Part shown: one piece after another, positions 1-5,798 of the stretch | Layout of the letters: each line of letters begins with the position of its first letter | Position numbering within the stretch: position 1 is the stretch's first letter | Source: Polyangium sp. (in: bacteria) | GTDB taxonomy: Bacteria; Myxococcota_A; Polyangia; Palsa-1104 | Length of the DNA stretch: 8,766 nt | Assembly (NCBI GenBank): GCA_025450955.1 | Contig: JANWLJ010000055.1 | Location: forward strand, 1 to 8,766 | Direction: 5' to 3' | Made by a program: the position numbers and the translations under genes | Notes under the pieces: model-generated | Told to the model about the DNA's origin: nothing | What the model saw: only the letters and a program-made list of their open reading frames with translations | Databases searched by the model: none

Positions 1-1263
1 GACGAGGGCGCGATCGCGCACCACCTCGCGGCCGTCGACGAAGACGTCGGTGATCGCGCGGGGGCTCATCGAGTAGACGACGTTTTTGGCGAGCGACTGC
101 TCGGGCCAGAGCGACGGGTCGTCGAGGTCGACGAACACCAGATCGGCCCTGTGCCCGACGGCGAGGCGGCCGACCGGCAGGCCGAGCACCTCGCCGCCGC
201 CCGCGGTGCCGATGCGGAAGCAGCTCTCGGCGTCGATCGCTTGACCGGCATCTGGCGCTCCCGCGAGGGCGCGCGCGACCTTTTGCAAGAGCGCGCAGGT
301 GCGCATCTCGTCGACCACCGAGACCCGCGAGTTCGAGCAGCCGCCGTCCGAGCCGAGCGCGATCCGGCAGCCGCGCGCGAGCAGGTCGACCACGTCGGTG
401 ACGCCGTCGCCGAGGAACATATTCGAGCCCGGGTTGTAGGCGAGGCGGGCGCCGGCTTCGGCGAGGAGCGCGCGCTCGCCTTCGTCGAACCAGCAGCCGT
501 GCACCGCCACCAGGTCGGGACCGAGGAGGCCGAGCTTTTCGATCGCGCGCAGCGGAGTGGTGCCGTACTTCGCGCGCGCCTCGTCGACCTGATACTTCTC
601 CTCGGCGAGGTGGATGTGCCAGGGCACGCCCGCCGCGCGCGCCGCCTCGGCGCCGGCGCGGATCATTTCGGCCGAGGCGCCGTGGAGCGAGTGGGGCGCC
701 GGGCAGAGGGTCACCATTTCGTCTTTGGCAAATTCGCGGTGCAGCTCTTCGAAGCGGCGCCGCGCGTCGGGGATCGATTCGCGGTACATCGCGGGCGCGC
801 CGTCCCAGTCGTAGAAACAGCGCGCGAGAACGAGGCGCATCCCGAGCGCGCGCGCCGCGCGGATGACCGCCCGGGCGTTGTCGTTCCCGTCGTTGTTCAA
901 ATAGAAGAAGTCGCAGACGGTGGTCACGCCGTGGAGCGCCATCTCGGCGAACGCGAACAGCGCGCCGGTGTAGACGCCCTCTTCGTCGAGAAGCGGCGAG
1001 AAGCGATAGAGCGCGCGGTCGCGCCACTCCAGAAACGGCAGGTCATCGCCGAAGCCGCGCAGGAGCGACTGAAAGGAGTGGTTGTGGGCGTTGACCGTGC
1101 CGGGCAGCATCGCGCGCCGGCCGAGATCGACCACCGGCTCGCCCGCGCGCGGCGCAAGCGACATTCGCTCACCGACGGCGACGATGGCTCCCGCTTCGAC
1201 GCGGATCGCGAACTCCGGCACCACCCGACCCTCGACCAGCGCCACCTCGGAGACGAAAATCAT
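1..1263 (-). CDS. Amidohydrolase of the chlorohydrolase/deaminase (TRZ/ATZ-like) type, 3' end outside window
   Basis: Reading the minus strand from ATG at 1263 gives 421 codons with no stop to the window edge, so the C-terminus (probably a few tens of residues) is missing. The fold is a metal-dependent TIM-barrel hydrolase with an N-terminal beta-sandwich segment. Visible metal-site residues are H60 and H62 (in NAHNHSFQ), H218 with E221 (HIHLAEE), H255 (VHGCW) and D306 (GSDGG). The C-terminal beta segment (about 355-415: GRLAVGHRADLVFVDLD, then VDGREVVRD) is typical of the family. Known members deaminate or dechlorinate ring compounds such as cytosine, guanine derivatives, S-adenosylhomocysteine or triazines in the cytoplasm. 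The substrate cannot be read from this sequence, and HutF-like formimino-deimination is another possibility. AAGGTG (complement of 1270-1275) lies 6 nt before the start and supports it. The gene is divergent from the ATP-grasp gene. All expected metal ligands are present. Confidence 0.9.
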   Translation of the reverse strand, partial: MIFVSEVALVEGRVVPEFAIRVEAGAIVAVGERMSLAPRAGEPVVDLGRRAMLPGTVNAHNHSFQSLLRGFGDDLPFLEWRDRALYRFSPLLDEEGVYTGALFAFAEMALHGVTTVCDFFYLNNDGNDNARAVIRAARALGMRLVLARCFYDWDGAPAMYRESIPDARRRFEELHREFAKDEMVTLCPAPHSLHGASAEMIRAGAEAARAAGVPWHIHLAEEKYQVDEARAKYGTTPLRAIEKLGLLGPDLVAVHGCWFDEGERALLAEAGARLAYNPGSNMFLGDGVTDVVDLLARGCRIALGSDGGCSNSRVSVVDEMRTCALLQKVARALAGAPDAGQAIDAESCFRIGTAGGGEVLGLPVGRLAVGHRADLVFVDLDDPSLWPEQSLAKNVVYSMSPRAITDVFVDGREVVRDRALV

Positions 1264-1319
1264 GCAAAGCACCTTGATTGAAGGAGGTCGTTCGGTGCAA
1301 AGATTAGAGAAGCCGCCGC
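1264..1319. promoter_or_regulatory. Divergent intergenic region with facing Shine-Dalgarno sites in an inverted repeat
   Basis: This 56-bp gap must hold both 5' leaders, unless promoters lie inside the neighbouring genes. CCTT-GATTG-AAGG at 1272-1284 is an inverted repeat. Its left arm, read on the minus strand, is the AAGGTG site of the amidohydrolase. Its right arm begins a perfect AAGGAGG on the plus strand (1281-1287). That plus-strand site lies 32 nt before ATG 1320, too far to serve it, but 7 nt before a GTG at 1295. No convincing -35/-10 pair was found for either direction. Confidence 0.35.
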
Positions 1320-2357
1320 ATGAAGATCACAGTTCTCACCTACCTCGAAAAAGAGGGTGACGAAAAGCTCGACGGAGTCGTCGAGCAGGTCGCCGAGGCG
1401 TTGCGCGCGAGCGGCCACACGGTCTCCATCCTCGGCGTCCACGGCGACGTGCGCAAGCTCATCCTCGGCATCGCCCGCAAGAAGCCCGATCTCATCTTCA
1501 ACTTGATGGAGATGTTCGGCGACAACTTGTGCGGCGACGTGGCGGTCGCCGGGCTGCTCGATCTTCTCCGCATCCCGCACACCGGCGGTGGGCCGGGCGA
1601 GTACTACCTGCAGCAGGACAAGGCGCTCGCCAAGCGGCTCCTCGCCTACGAGGGGATTCGCTATCCGAAGTACGCGGTGCTCACCAAGCAGGACCAGACG
1701 CTCGAAAAAGCGGCCAAGCTGCAGATGCCGCTGTTCGTCAAGCCGCTGCGCGGCGACGCCTCGCTCGGCATCGAGGTCAAGTCGCTGGTGCGCGATCAGC
1801 GCGAGCTGCAGCGTCGGGTCACCTCGATCCACGACAAGTTCAACGACTCGGCGATCGTCGAGGAGTACATCGAAGGGCGCGAGTTCTACGTCGGCATTCT
1901 CGGCAACGGCAGCCCGGTGGCGCTGCCGGCGATCGAGATGGACTTCACCGCGCTGCCGGCGGGCGAGCCGCGCTTCCTCGATCGCAAGGCCAAGTTCGCG
2001 TCGCGCTCGCTGCGCTACAAGGGCACCAAGGCGGTGCTCGCCCAGATCCCCGAGGAGCTGAGCGCGCGCCTGGCGGCGGTCTCGCTCCAGGCGTATCGCG
2101 CGGTCAGGGTGCGCGACTACGGCCGGGTCGATCTGCGTCTCACCGACGGCGGCGATCTCTACGTCATCGAGGTGAACGCGAGCTGCTATCTCGAGAAGGA
2201 GTCGGAGTTCGCCACCGCCGCGCAGGCGGCCGGCATCGACTTCCGCGCGCTGGTCGGCCGGATCGTCGAGCTCGCGCTCGAGCGTCACAAAGCGGTCGGC
2301 ACCCCGGTCATGGCAGGTAGCTCCCGCGATGAACGTGGTTCATCGCCAACGCCGTGA
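1320..2357 (+). CDS. ATP-grasp ligase, D-alanine-D-alanine ligase superfamily (substrate unknown)
   Basis: 345 residues. The N-terminal pre-ATP-grasp half contains FNLMEMFGDN (60-69) and GLLDLLRIPHTGGGP (78-92), the pattern of Ddl-type enzymes. The ATP-grasp part follows: DKALAKRLL (100-108), FVKPLRGDASLGI (139-151), VEEYIEGREFYVGILG (180-195), GRVDLRL (268-274) and the metal-binding IEVNAS (283-288). ATP-grasp ligases join a carboxylate to an amine or thiol through an acyl-phosphate. True Ddl enzymes end the last motif as EVNTxPG. Here it is EVNASCYLEKESEF, so cell-wall D-Ala-D-Ala synthesis is unlikely and peptide or amino-acid ligation with another substrate is more probable. The start is fixed by an in-frame TAG at 1305-1307. 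ATG 1320 has only a weak GAGAAG ribosome site. The last 16 codons overlap the convergent peptidase gene, and the tail after about residue 325 looks unconserved. Confidence 0.9.
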   Translation: MKITVLTYLEKEGDEKLDGVVEQVAEALRASGHTVSILGVHGDVRKLILGIARKKPDLIFNLMEMFGDNLCGDVAVAGLLDLLRIPHTGGGPGEYYLQQDKALAKRLLAYEGIRYPKYAVLTKQDQTLEKAAKLQMPLFVKPLRGDASLGIEVKSLVRDQRELQRRVTSIHDKFNDSAIVEEYIEGREFYVGILGNGSPVALPAIEMDFTALPAGEPRFLDRKAKFASRSLRYKGTKAVLAQIPEELSARLAAVSLQAYRAVRVRDYGRVDLRLTDGGDLYVIEVNASCYLEKESEFATAAQAAGIDFRALVGRIVELALERHKAVGTPVMAGSSRDERGSSPTP

Positions 2358-3342
2358 CCAGGGTGGTGAGCGCGACCATCGCCGGCACTTCGCGATCTTC
2401 CGGGTAGACCAGGTTCAAGGTGCCGGCCCGCTCGGCCAGGTGACGCACGAGCACGCGGGTGCGCTCGGGGAAGTGGCCGGTCCATTTGTAGATGTTGGCG
2501 AGCATGGTGCGCTCGTTGCGGCGGATGAGCTCGGCGGCCGAGCGCCGCTTGAGGATCGGCGTGGTGCCGCTCTCCTCTGGGCCGAGCTCGTCGAAGATCG
2601 CGCGCAACGCGCCGTCGATGCCGACCGGAAATTCGGCCGGTCCGTCGGCGAGGTTGCGATAGAACTGATCGACCGAGTAGGGGATCTGCGCCACGTCCTC
2701 GTCGGGCTCGGTCGAGGTCACGATCGGCTCGCGCTCGGCGATCCCCTGCATGGTGCGCGCGCAATAGCTCAGCTTCGAGAGCGCGGCGGCGCGATCGGCG
2801 TACTCCTCGCGCCAATCGACGCCGGGCGTCATCCACACCGCGAAGGTCTCGGCCCAATCTTCGTCGGGATGCTTCTGCGCGTACCAGCCGGGCAGGTGGC
2901 GCACGTAGCGGCGTGAAAACGGCGCCGGCCGATAGTCCTCGACGTACGGCTGGGTGATCGACCCGAACAGGTTGACCCACTCCGCCTCGTCGTAGAGGCG
3001 ATAGCCGTAGTTCACCACGTGTCCCATCTCGTGGCGCAGGTAGCGCAGGATGTCGATCGGCCCGAGCCCTTCGATGTGGCCGTTGCGCTCGGCGTGGATC
3101 GCGGTGAGATCGGGGCGCGCGAGATAAAACGGGATCGCGATGCCGACCGTGTTGAAGGCGACGCCCCACTCGGTCGACAGATAGAAGCGGGGCCTCAGCT
3201 TGCGAATGCCGGCGGCCGCGAGCTCGCGCTGAAACTCGGCGACCACCGGCTCGAGCCGCGTGCCTTCGATGGTGAGGCCGAGATCGCGGATCGGCATCGC
3301 GCCGAGGTTCGCTTCGTGGAAGGTGGATTCCTGCGGGGCCAT
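2308..3342 (-). CDS. Zinc metallopeptidase-like protein (HExxH with downstream WAETF motif)
   Basis: 344 residues from ATG 3342 to TGA 2308-2310. The core is RHEMGHVVNYGYRLYD with H104, E105 and H108 as HExxH zinc-binding and catalytic residues, followed by EDWAETFAVWM (161-171), where E165 is the likely third ligand. This HExxH plus (E/D)DWAET(F/W)A arrangement resembles the putative zinc-binding metallopeptidase family Peptidase_Mx. I infer membership from the motif only. No signal peptide or membrane span is seen, so it is probably cytoplasmic. The region after about 210 (hydrophilic, then a helical-looking 265-335) is not recognised. The same frame stays open far upstream, antisense to holA, but that part is unrelated low-complexity sequence. 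ATG 3342 is preferred, ATG 3297 (MPIRDLG) is the alternative, and neither has a strong ribosome site. The gene is convergent with the ATP-grasp gene (50-bp overlap) and divergent from holA (54-bp gap). Substrate unknown. Confidence 0.82.
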   Translation of the reverse strand: MAPQESTFHEANLGAMPIRDLGLTIEGTRLEPVVAEFQRELAAAGIRKLRPRFYLSTEWGVAFNTVGIAIPFYLARPDLTAIHAERNGHIEGLGPIDILRYLRHEMGHVVNYGYRLYDEAEWVNLFGSITQPYVEDYRPAPFSRRYVRHLPGWYAQKHPDEDWAETFAVWMTPGVDWREEYADRAAALSKLSYCARTMQGIAEREPIVTSTEPDEDVAQIPYSVDQFYRNLADGPAEFPVGIDGALRAIFDELGPEESGTTPILKRRSAAELIRRNERTMLANIYKWTGHFPERTRVLVRHLAERAGTLNLVYPEDREVPAMVALTTLVTALAMNHVHRGSYLP

Positions 3343-3376
3343 TTGGACGGTACATTCTAGTCCTAAGTTTCCGGCG

Positions 3377-3388
3377 TGGTAGAGTGAA
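3377..3388 (+). promoter_or_regulatory. Possible extended -10 promoter element of holA
   Basis: TGG-TAGAGT at 3377-3385 fits an extended -10 (TGnTAnnnT), but no -35 is seen at normal spacing. Transcription from it would start only about 5 nt before ATG 3397, giving an almost leaderless mRNA. The surrounding 10-mer GTAGAGTGAA (3379-3388) also occurs immediately before phoH (5792-5801). Weak call. Confidence 0.25.
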
Positions 3389-3396
3389 GCACCTCG

Positions 3397-4431
3397 ATGG
3401 CGCGCCCAGACTCGAACGCCGATCCGCTCGCTCCCTTGCGTGGCAACGATCTCGGAAGTCTCTATTTTATTTACGGAAAAGAGAGATTTCTGGTCGACCG
3501 GGCGGTGGAGCTGGTGAAGGGAAAGGTACTCCAACCTGCTACCCGAGATTTCAATTACGACTCCTTCCAGGGCAAGGAGTCGGACGCGCAGAAGATCGCT
3601 CAGGCGGCCCGCACCCTGCCGATGATGGCCAAGCGCCGGCTGGTGCTGGTGCGCGACGCCGATGAGATGAAGGCCGCCGAGCTCGCCGCGCTCATTCCCT
3701 ATCTGGAGAAGCCGTGCGCCGAGAGCTGCCTGGTGTTCGTCGGCGAGAAGGTCGATCAGCGGCTCAAGTTCTTCACCGCGTTCAAAAAGCGCGGCGTGTT
3801 CATCAAGCTCGAGCCGCTCTATCCGCGGCAGCTCCCGGCGTTCGCGCGCGAGGAGGCGCAGGCGCGCGGCGTCCGCTTCGAGGCGGGCGTGGCGGAGCTG
3901 GTCTGTGACGAGGTCGGCGAAGGTCTCGGTCAGCTCGTCGACGCGATCGAGCGGCTGAGCGTCTACGTCGGCGAGCGCAAGGCGATCACGGTCGCCGACG
4001 TCGAGGAGGTGGTCGCCACCACCCGGCAGAAGAGCGTCTTCGAGCTGGCCAATGCGATCGGCGAGCGCCATCGCGAGCGGGCCCTCATCGCGCTCGCTTC
4101 ATTAATAGGCGCGCGCGAGTCCGGGGTGCGGATCGTGGCGATGCTGGCGCGGCACGTGCGCCAGCTCTGGACCGCGCAGGAGCTGATCGCCAAGCGCCTG
4201 AACAAATTCGATCTCGCGCAGGCGCTCGGCATCCCGCCGTTCTTCGTCGACGACATCGAGCGGCAGGCGCGGCGGCTCGATCGCGCCACGCTCGAGCCGA
4301 TGCACGAGGCGCTCTATCAGGCCGATCGCGCGCTCAAGTCGTCGCGGCTCGACGACGAGCGCATCCTCGAACGATTGATCCTGCGATTGACGATCGGGCC
4401 GACCGCAAGCGACAAGCGGGCCCGCGGCTAG
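3397..4431 (+). CDS. holA: DNA polymerase III subunit delta
   Basis: 344 residues, the usual HolA length. Delta is the clamp-loader wrench: with gamma/tau and delta' it opens the beta sliding clamp during chromosome replication. Recognisable parts are the N-terminal SLYFIYGKERFLVDRAV (21-37), the strand-and-turn RTLPMMAKRRLVLVRDADE around 70-90, the SCLVFVGEKVDQRLKFFTAF stretch around 110-130, the middle-domain ELVCDEVGEGLGQLVDAIERL around 170, VEEVVATTRQKSVFELANAI, and a helical C-terminal collar ending RLDDERILERLILRL. The first codons are A+T rich (around 3461-3490), unlike the rest of the gene, which may aid initiation. ATG 3397 is preceded by only a weak GTGAAG site. It ends with TAG and faces rpsT, a neighbour pair often seen in bacteria. 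Confident on fold and family pattern. Confidence 0.94.
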   Translation: MARPDSNADPLAPLRGNDLGSLYFIYGKERFLVDRAVELVKGKVLQPATRDFNYDSFQGKESDAQKIAQAARTLPMMAKRRLVLVRDADEMKAAELAALIPYLEKPCAESCLVFVGEKVDQRLKFFTAFKKRGVFIKLEPLYPRQLPAFAREEAQARGVRFEAGVAELVCDEVGEGLGQLVDAIERLSVYVGERKAITVADVEEVVATTRQKSVFELANAIGERHRERALIALASLIGARESGVRIVAMLARHVRQLWTAQELIAKRLNKFDLAQALGIPPFFVDDIERQARRLDRATLEPMHEALYQADRALKSSRLDDERILERLILRLTIGPTASDKRARG

Positions 4432-4436
4432 CGCGC

Positions 4437-4461
4437 GACGGCGCCAGGGCGCCAAAGCGTC
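4437..4461. terminator. Small hairpin in the convergent holA/rpsT gap, possible weak terminator
   Basis: GACG-GCGC-CAGG-GCGC-CAAAG-CGTC folds as a GCGC stem with a 4-nt loop and an outer GACG/CGTC stem with a 3' bulge. It lies between the two convergent stops, where a bidirectional terminator would be expected. No T-run follows on either strand, so it is not a canonical intrinsic terminator. A second weak inverted repeat (AGCCG 4463-4467, CGGCT 4490-4494) follows it. Confidence 0.25.
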
Positions 4462-4496
4462 AAGCCGTGGTGATCGAGCGTGAGGTTGGCGGCTGA

Positions 4497-4763
4497 CTAA
4501 GCAGCCAGGCGAGCGACGGCGATCGTGAGGCGGGAGATCTTGCGCGAGGCCGCCTTGCGGGCGATGACGCCCTTTTGCGCGGCCTTGTCGATGATCTGCA
4601 CCGCCGCTTTGAGCGCCTGGGCGGCTTTGGTGCCGTCCTTGGCCTCGACCGCGGCGCGGACCTTCTTCACGTAGGTCCGCATGGTGGTGAGGTGATACAG
4701 GTTCCGTTCGCGGCGCTTGAGGCGCTGCCGGTTGCGCTTTTCGGCGGAAGCAACGTTGGCCAC
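4497..4763 (-). CDS. rpsT: 30S ribosomal protein S20
   Basis: 88 residues, the normal S20 length, highly basic, beginning MANVASAEKRNRQRLKRRER. It continues with the helical TMRTYVKKVRAAVEAKD and the conserved IIDKAAQKGVIARKAASRKISRL. S20 binds 16S rRNA early in 30S assembly. The start codon is GTG (4763-4761), preceded by AGGAG with a 6-nt spacer. E. coli rpsT also uses a non-AUG start (UUG), which is tied to its translational autoregulation, so a non-AUG start here may be functional. It is transcribed from the TTGACA/TATCTA promoter just upstream. It ends in TAG, convergent with holA. Confidence 0.97.
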   Translation of the reverse strand: MANVASAEKRNRQRLKRRERNLYHLTTMRTYVKKVRAAVEAKDGTKAAQALKAAVQIIDKAAQKGVIARKAASRKISRLTIAVARLAA

Positions 4764-4794
4764 TCTACTCTCCTAAAGGATACGAAGCCGGCAA

Positions 4795-4823
4795 TAGATA
4801 CTCGTGACCTCGCCCGGTGTCAA
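4795..4823 (-). promoter_or_regulatory. sigma70-type promoter of rpsT
   Basis: On the minus strand a perfect -35 TTGACA (4823-4818) is followed after 17 bp by TATCTA (4800-4795). Transcription would start near 4788, leaving a leader of about 25 nt that contains the AGGAG ribosome site of rpsT. It is the best-formed promoter in the window, as expected for a ribosomal protein gene. Confidence 0.65.
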
Positions 4824-4877
4824 GCTGCGCGTCGCGCGCTTCGCTCGTGTGTGCAGGCGGCCAACGCTGTGCAGGCT

Positions 4878-4911
4878 CTGTCCACACATTCTGGGGATAA
4901 GTTGTGAAGAA
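4878..4911. promoter_or_regulatory. Cluster of three DnaA-box-like 9-mers between mazG and rpsT
   Basis: TGGGGATAA (4892-4900) is the complement of TTATCCCCA, one mismatch from the DnaA consensus TTATCCACA. CTGTCCACA (4878-4886) matches 7 of 9 on the plus strand, and TGTGAAGAA (4903-4911) matches 7 of 9 of TGTGGATAA. All three fall within 34 bp of the 201-bp gap, about 55-90 bp upstream of the rpsT -35. They could be a DnaA-controlled regulatory site or a degenerate remnant. No dnaA or dnaN lies in this window. The rest of the gap (4912-4964) holds only a CCACGTGG palindrome at 4942-4949, and no mazG terminator is visible. Confidence 0.35.
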
Positions 4912-4964
4912 CGGGGTGGTGAACCGGCAACGCCCTTGAAACCACGTGGCCAACCCGCCCGCGC

Positions 4965-5777
4965 CTATTTTTTAGGCACGCTCGCGGCCGCGCGCTTCAC
5001 CTCGATCCAGATTCGATCGAGCTCCTCGAGCGGAGTGTCCTTCACCTGCCCGCCCGCCGCAGTCACCCGATCCTCGACCGCCTCGAAGCGAGAGGTGAAG
5101 CGGCGCAGGGCCGAGCGCAGCGCGTCCTCGGGAGCGACGCCGAGCTTGGCGGCGTAGCGGCTCACCGCCAGGAGCAGATCGCCGACCTCGTGCTCGATCT
5201 CGCGCGCATCGCCGCCGGCCACCGCCTCCTCAATCTCCTGGAGCTCCTCGTCGATCTTCTCGCGCACGCCGGCGGCGTCGGGCCAGTCGAAGCCGACCGC
5301 CGCGGCCTTCTCGCCGATCCGCTGCGCGCGCAGGAGCGCCGGCAACTCGAGCGGCACTCCGTCGAGGGTGCGCCGCTTCTTTCCCTTCTCGGCGTGCTCC
5401 TCGGCCTTGAGCTTTCCCCAGTTGACCAGCACCTCGGTCGAGTCCTTCACCTTGGTATCGCCGAACACGTGCGGATGGCGATGGATCATCTTGCGCGCGA
5501 TCGCCTGGATCACGTCGTCGATCCCGAACGCGCCCTCGGCGGCGCGCAGCTCGGCCTGAAAGACGATCTGGAACAATAGATCGCCGAGCTCTTCGCAGTG
5601 CTCGGCGGCGTCGCCGGCGTCGATCGCTTCGATCACCTCGTAGGACTCCTCGATGAGGTAGCCCTTCAAGCTGGCGAGGGTCTGCTCGCGATCCCACGGG
5701 CAGCCGTCCGGCGCGAGCAGGCGCTGCATGATGCCCACCAGCTCGCCGAATCGGTCCCCGCGTTGCACTATTCCCAT
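4965..5777 (-). CDS. mazG: Nucleoside triphosphate pyrophosphohydrolase MazG
   Basis: 270 residues, close to E. coli MazG (263). It hydrolyses NTPs and dNTPs to the monophosphate plus pyrophosphate, acting in nucleotide-pool cleaning and stress responses. The tandem all-alpha MazG architecture is complete. The N-terminal domain has CPWDREQT (26-33), the metal-binding EESYEVIEAI (43-52) with EELGDLLFQ (62-70), and HRHPHVFGD (99-107). The C-terminal domain repeats the pattern with EELQEIEEA (177-185) and EHEVGDLLLA (195-204), and ends at DRIWIEVK. ATG 5777 is chosen because GGAG lies 5 nt upstream and the conserved sequence begins just after it. The frame is open for another 43 codons upstream, but that part is antisense to phoH. 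It ends TAG, with 201 bp before rpsT on the same strand. Confidence 0.96.
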   Translation of the reverse strand: MGIVQRGDRFGELVGIMQRLLAPDGCPWDREQTLASLKGYLIEESYEVIEAIDAGDAAEHCEELGDLLFQIVFQAELRAAEGAFGIDDVIQAIARKMIHRHPHVFGDTKVKDSTEVLVNWGKLKAEEHAEKGKKRRTLDGVPLELPALLRAQRIGEKAAAVGFDWPDAAGVREKIDEELQEIEEAVAGGDAREIEHEVGDLLLAVSRYAAKLGVAPEDALRSALRRFTSRFEAVEDRVTAAGGQVKDTPLEELDRIWIEVKRAAASVPKK

Positions 5778-5798
5778 AAAAGCTCCAAGCTGTAGAGT
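5771..5798 (+). promoter_or_regulatory. Possible weak phoH promoter
   Basis: TTCCCA (5771-5776) and TAGAGT (5793-5798) are spaced 16 bp apart, each matching 4 of 6 consensus bases. Transcription would begin near 5805, just before GAAGGGAG. If this promoter is used, GTG 5797 would lie upstream of the mRNA 5' end and translation would have to start later. The element overlaps the mazG start region on the other strand. Low confidence. Confidence 0.22.

Noticed and set aside
10..17. GCGATCGC octamers (also 5497-5504), like the HIP1 repeat of cyanobacteria
   Set aside because: Only a few exact copies were noticed. CGATCG-rich text is expected from GCG/ATC/GAT/CGC codon pairs in this composition.
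151..1281. 376-codon plus-strand open frame over the amidohydrolase region
   Set aside because: Low-complexity Ala/Arg/Val/Glu composition with no motif. The minus strand reads as a full amidohydrolase with its metal ligands.
3340..4071. Upstream extension of the metallopeptidase frame to a 587-residue protein
   Set aside because: The added part is antisense to holA, has biased low-complexity composition and no recognisable domain. Peptidase similarity starts near 3342.
4092..4113. Short A+T-rich patch with TTA and ATA codons inside holA
   Set aside because: Only a handful of codons (SLIG) within an otherwise normal HolA sequence, so there is no sign of insertion or a regulatory element.
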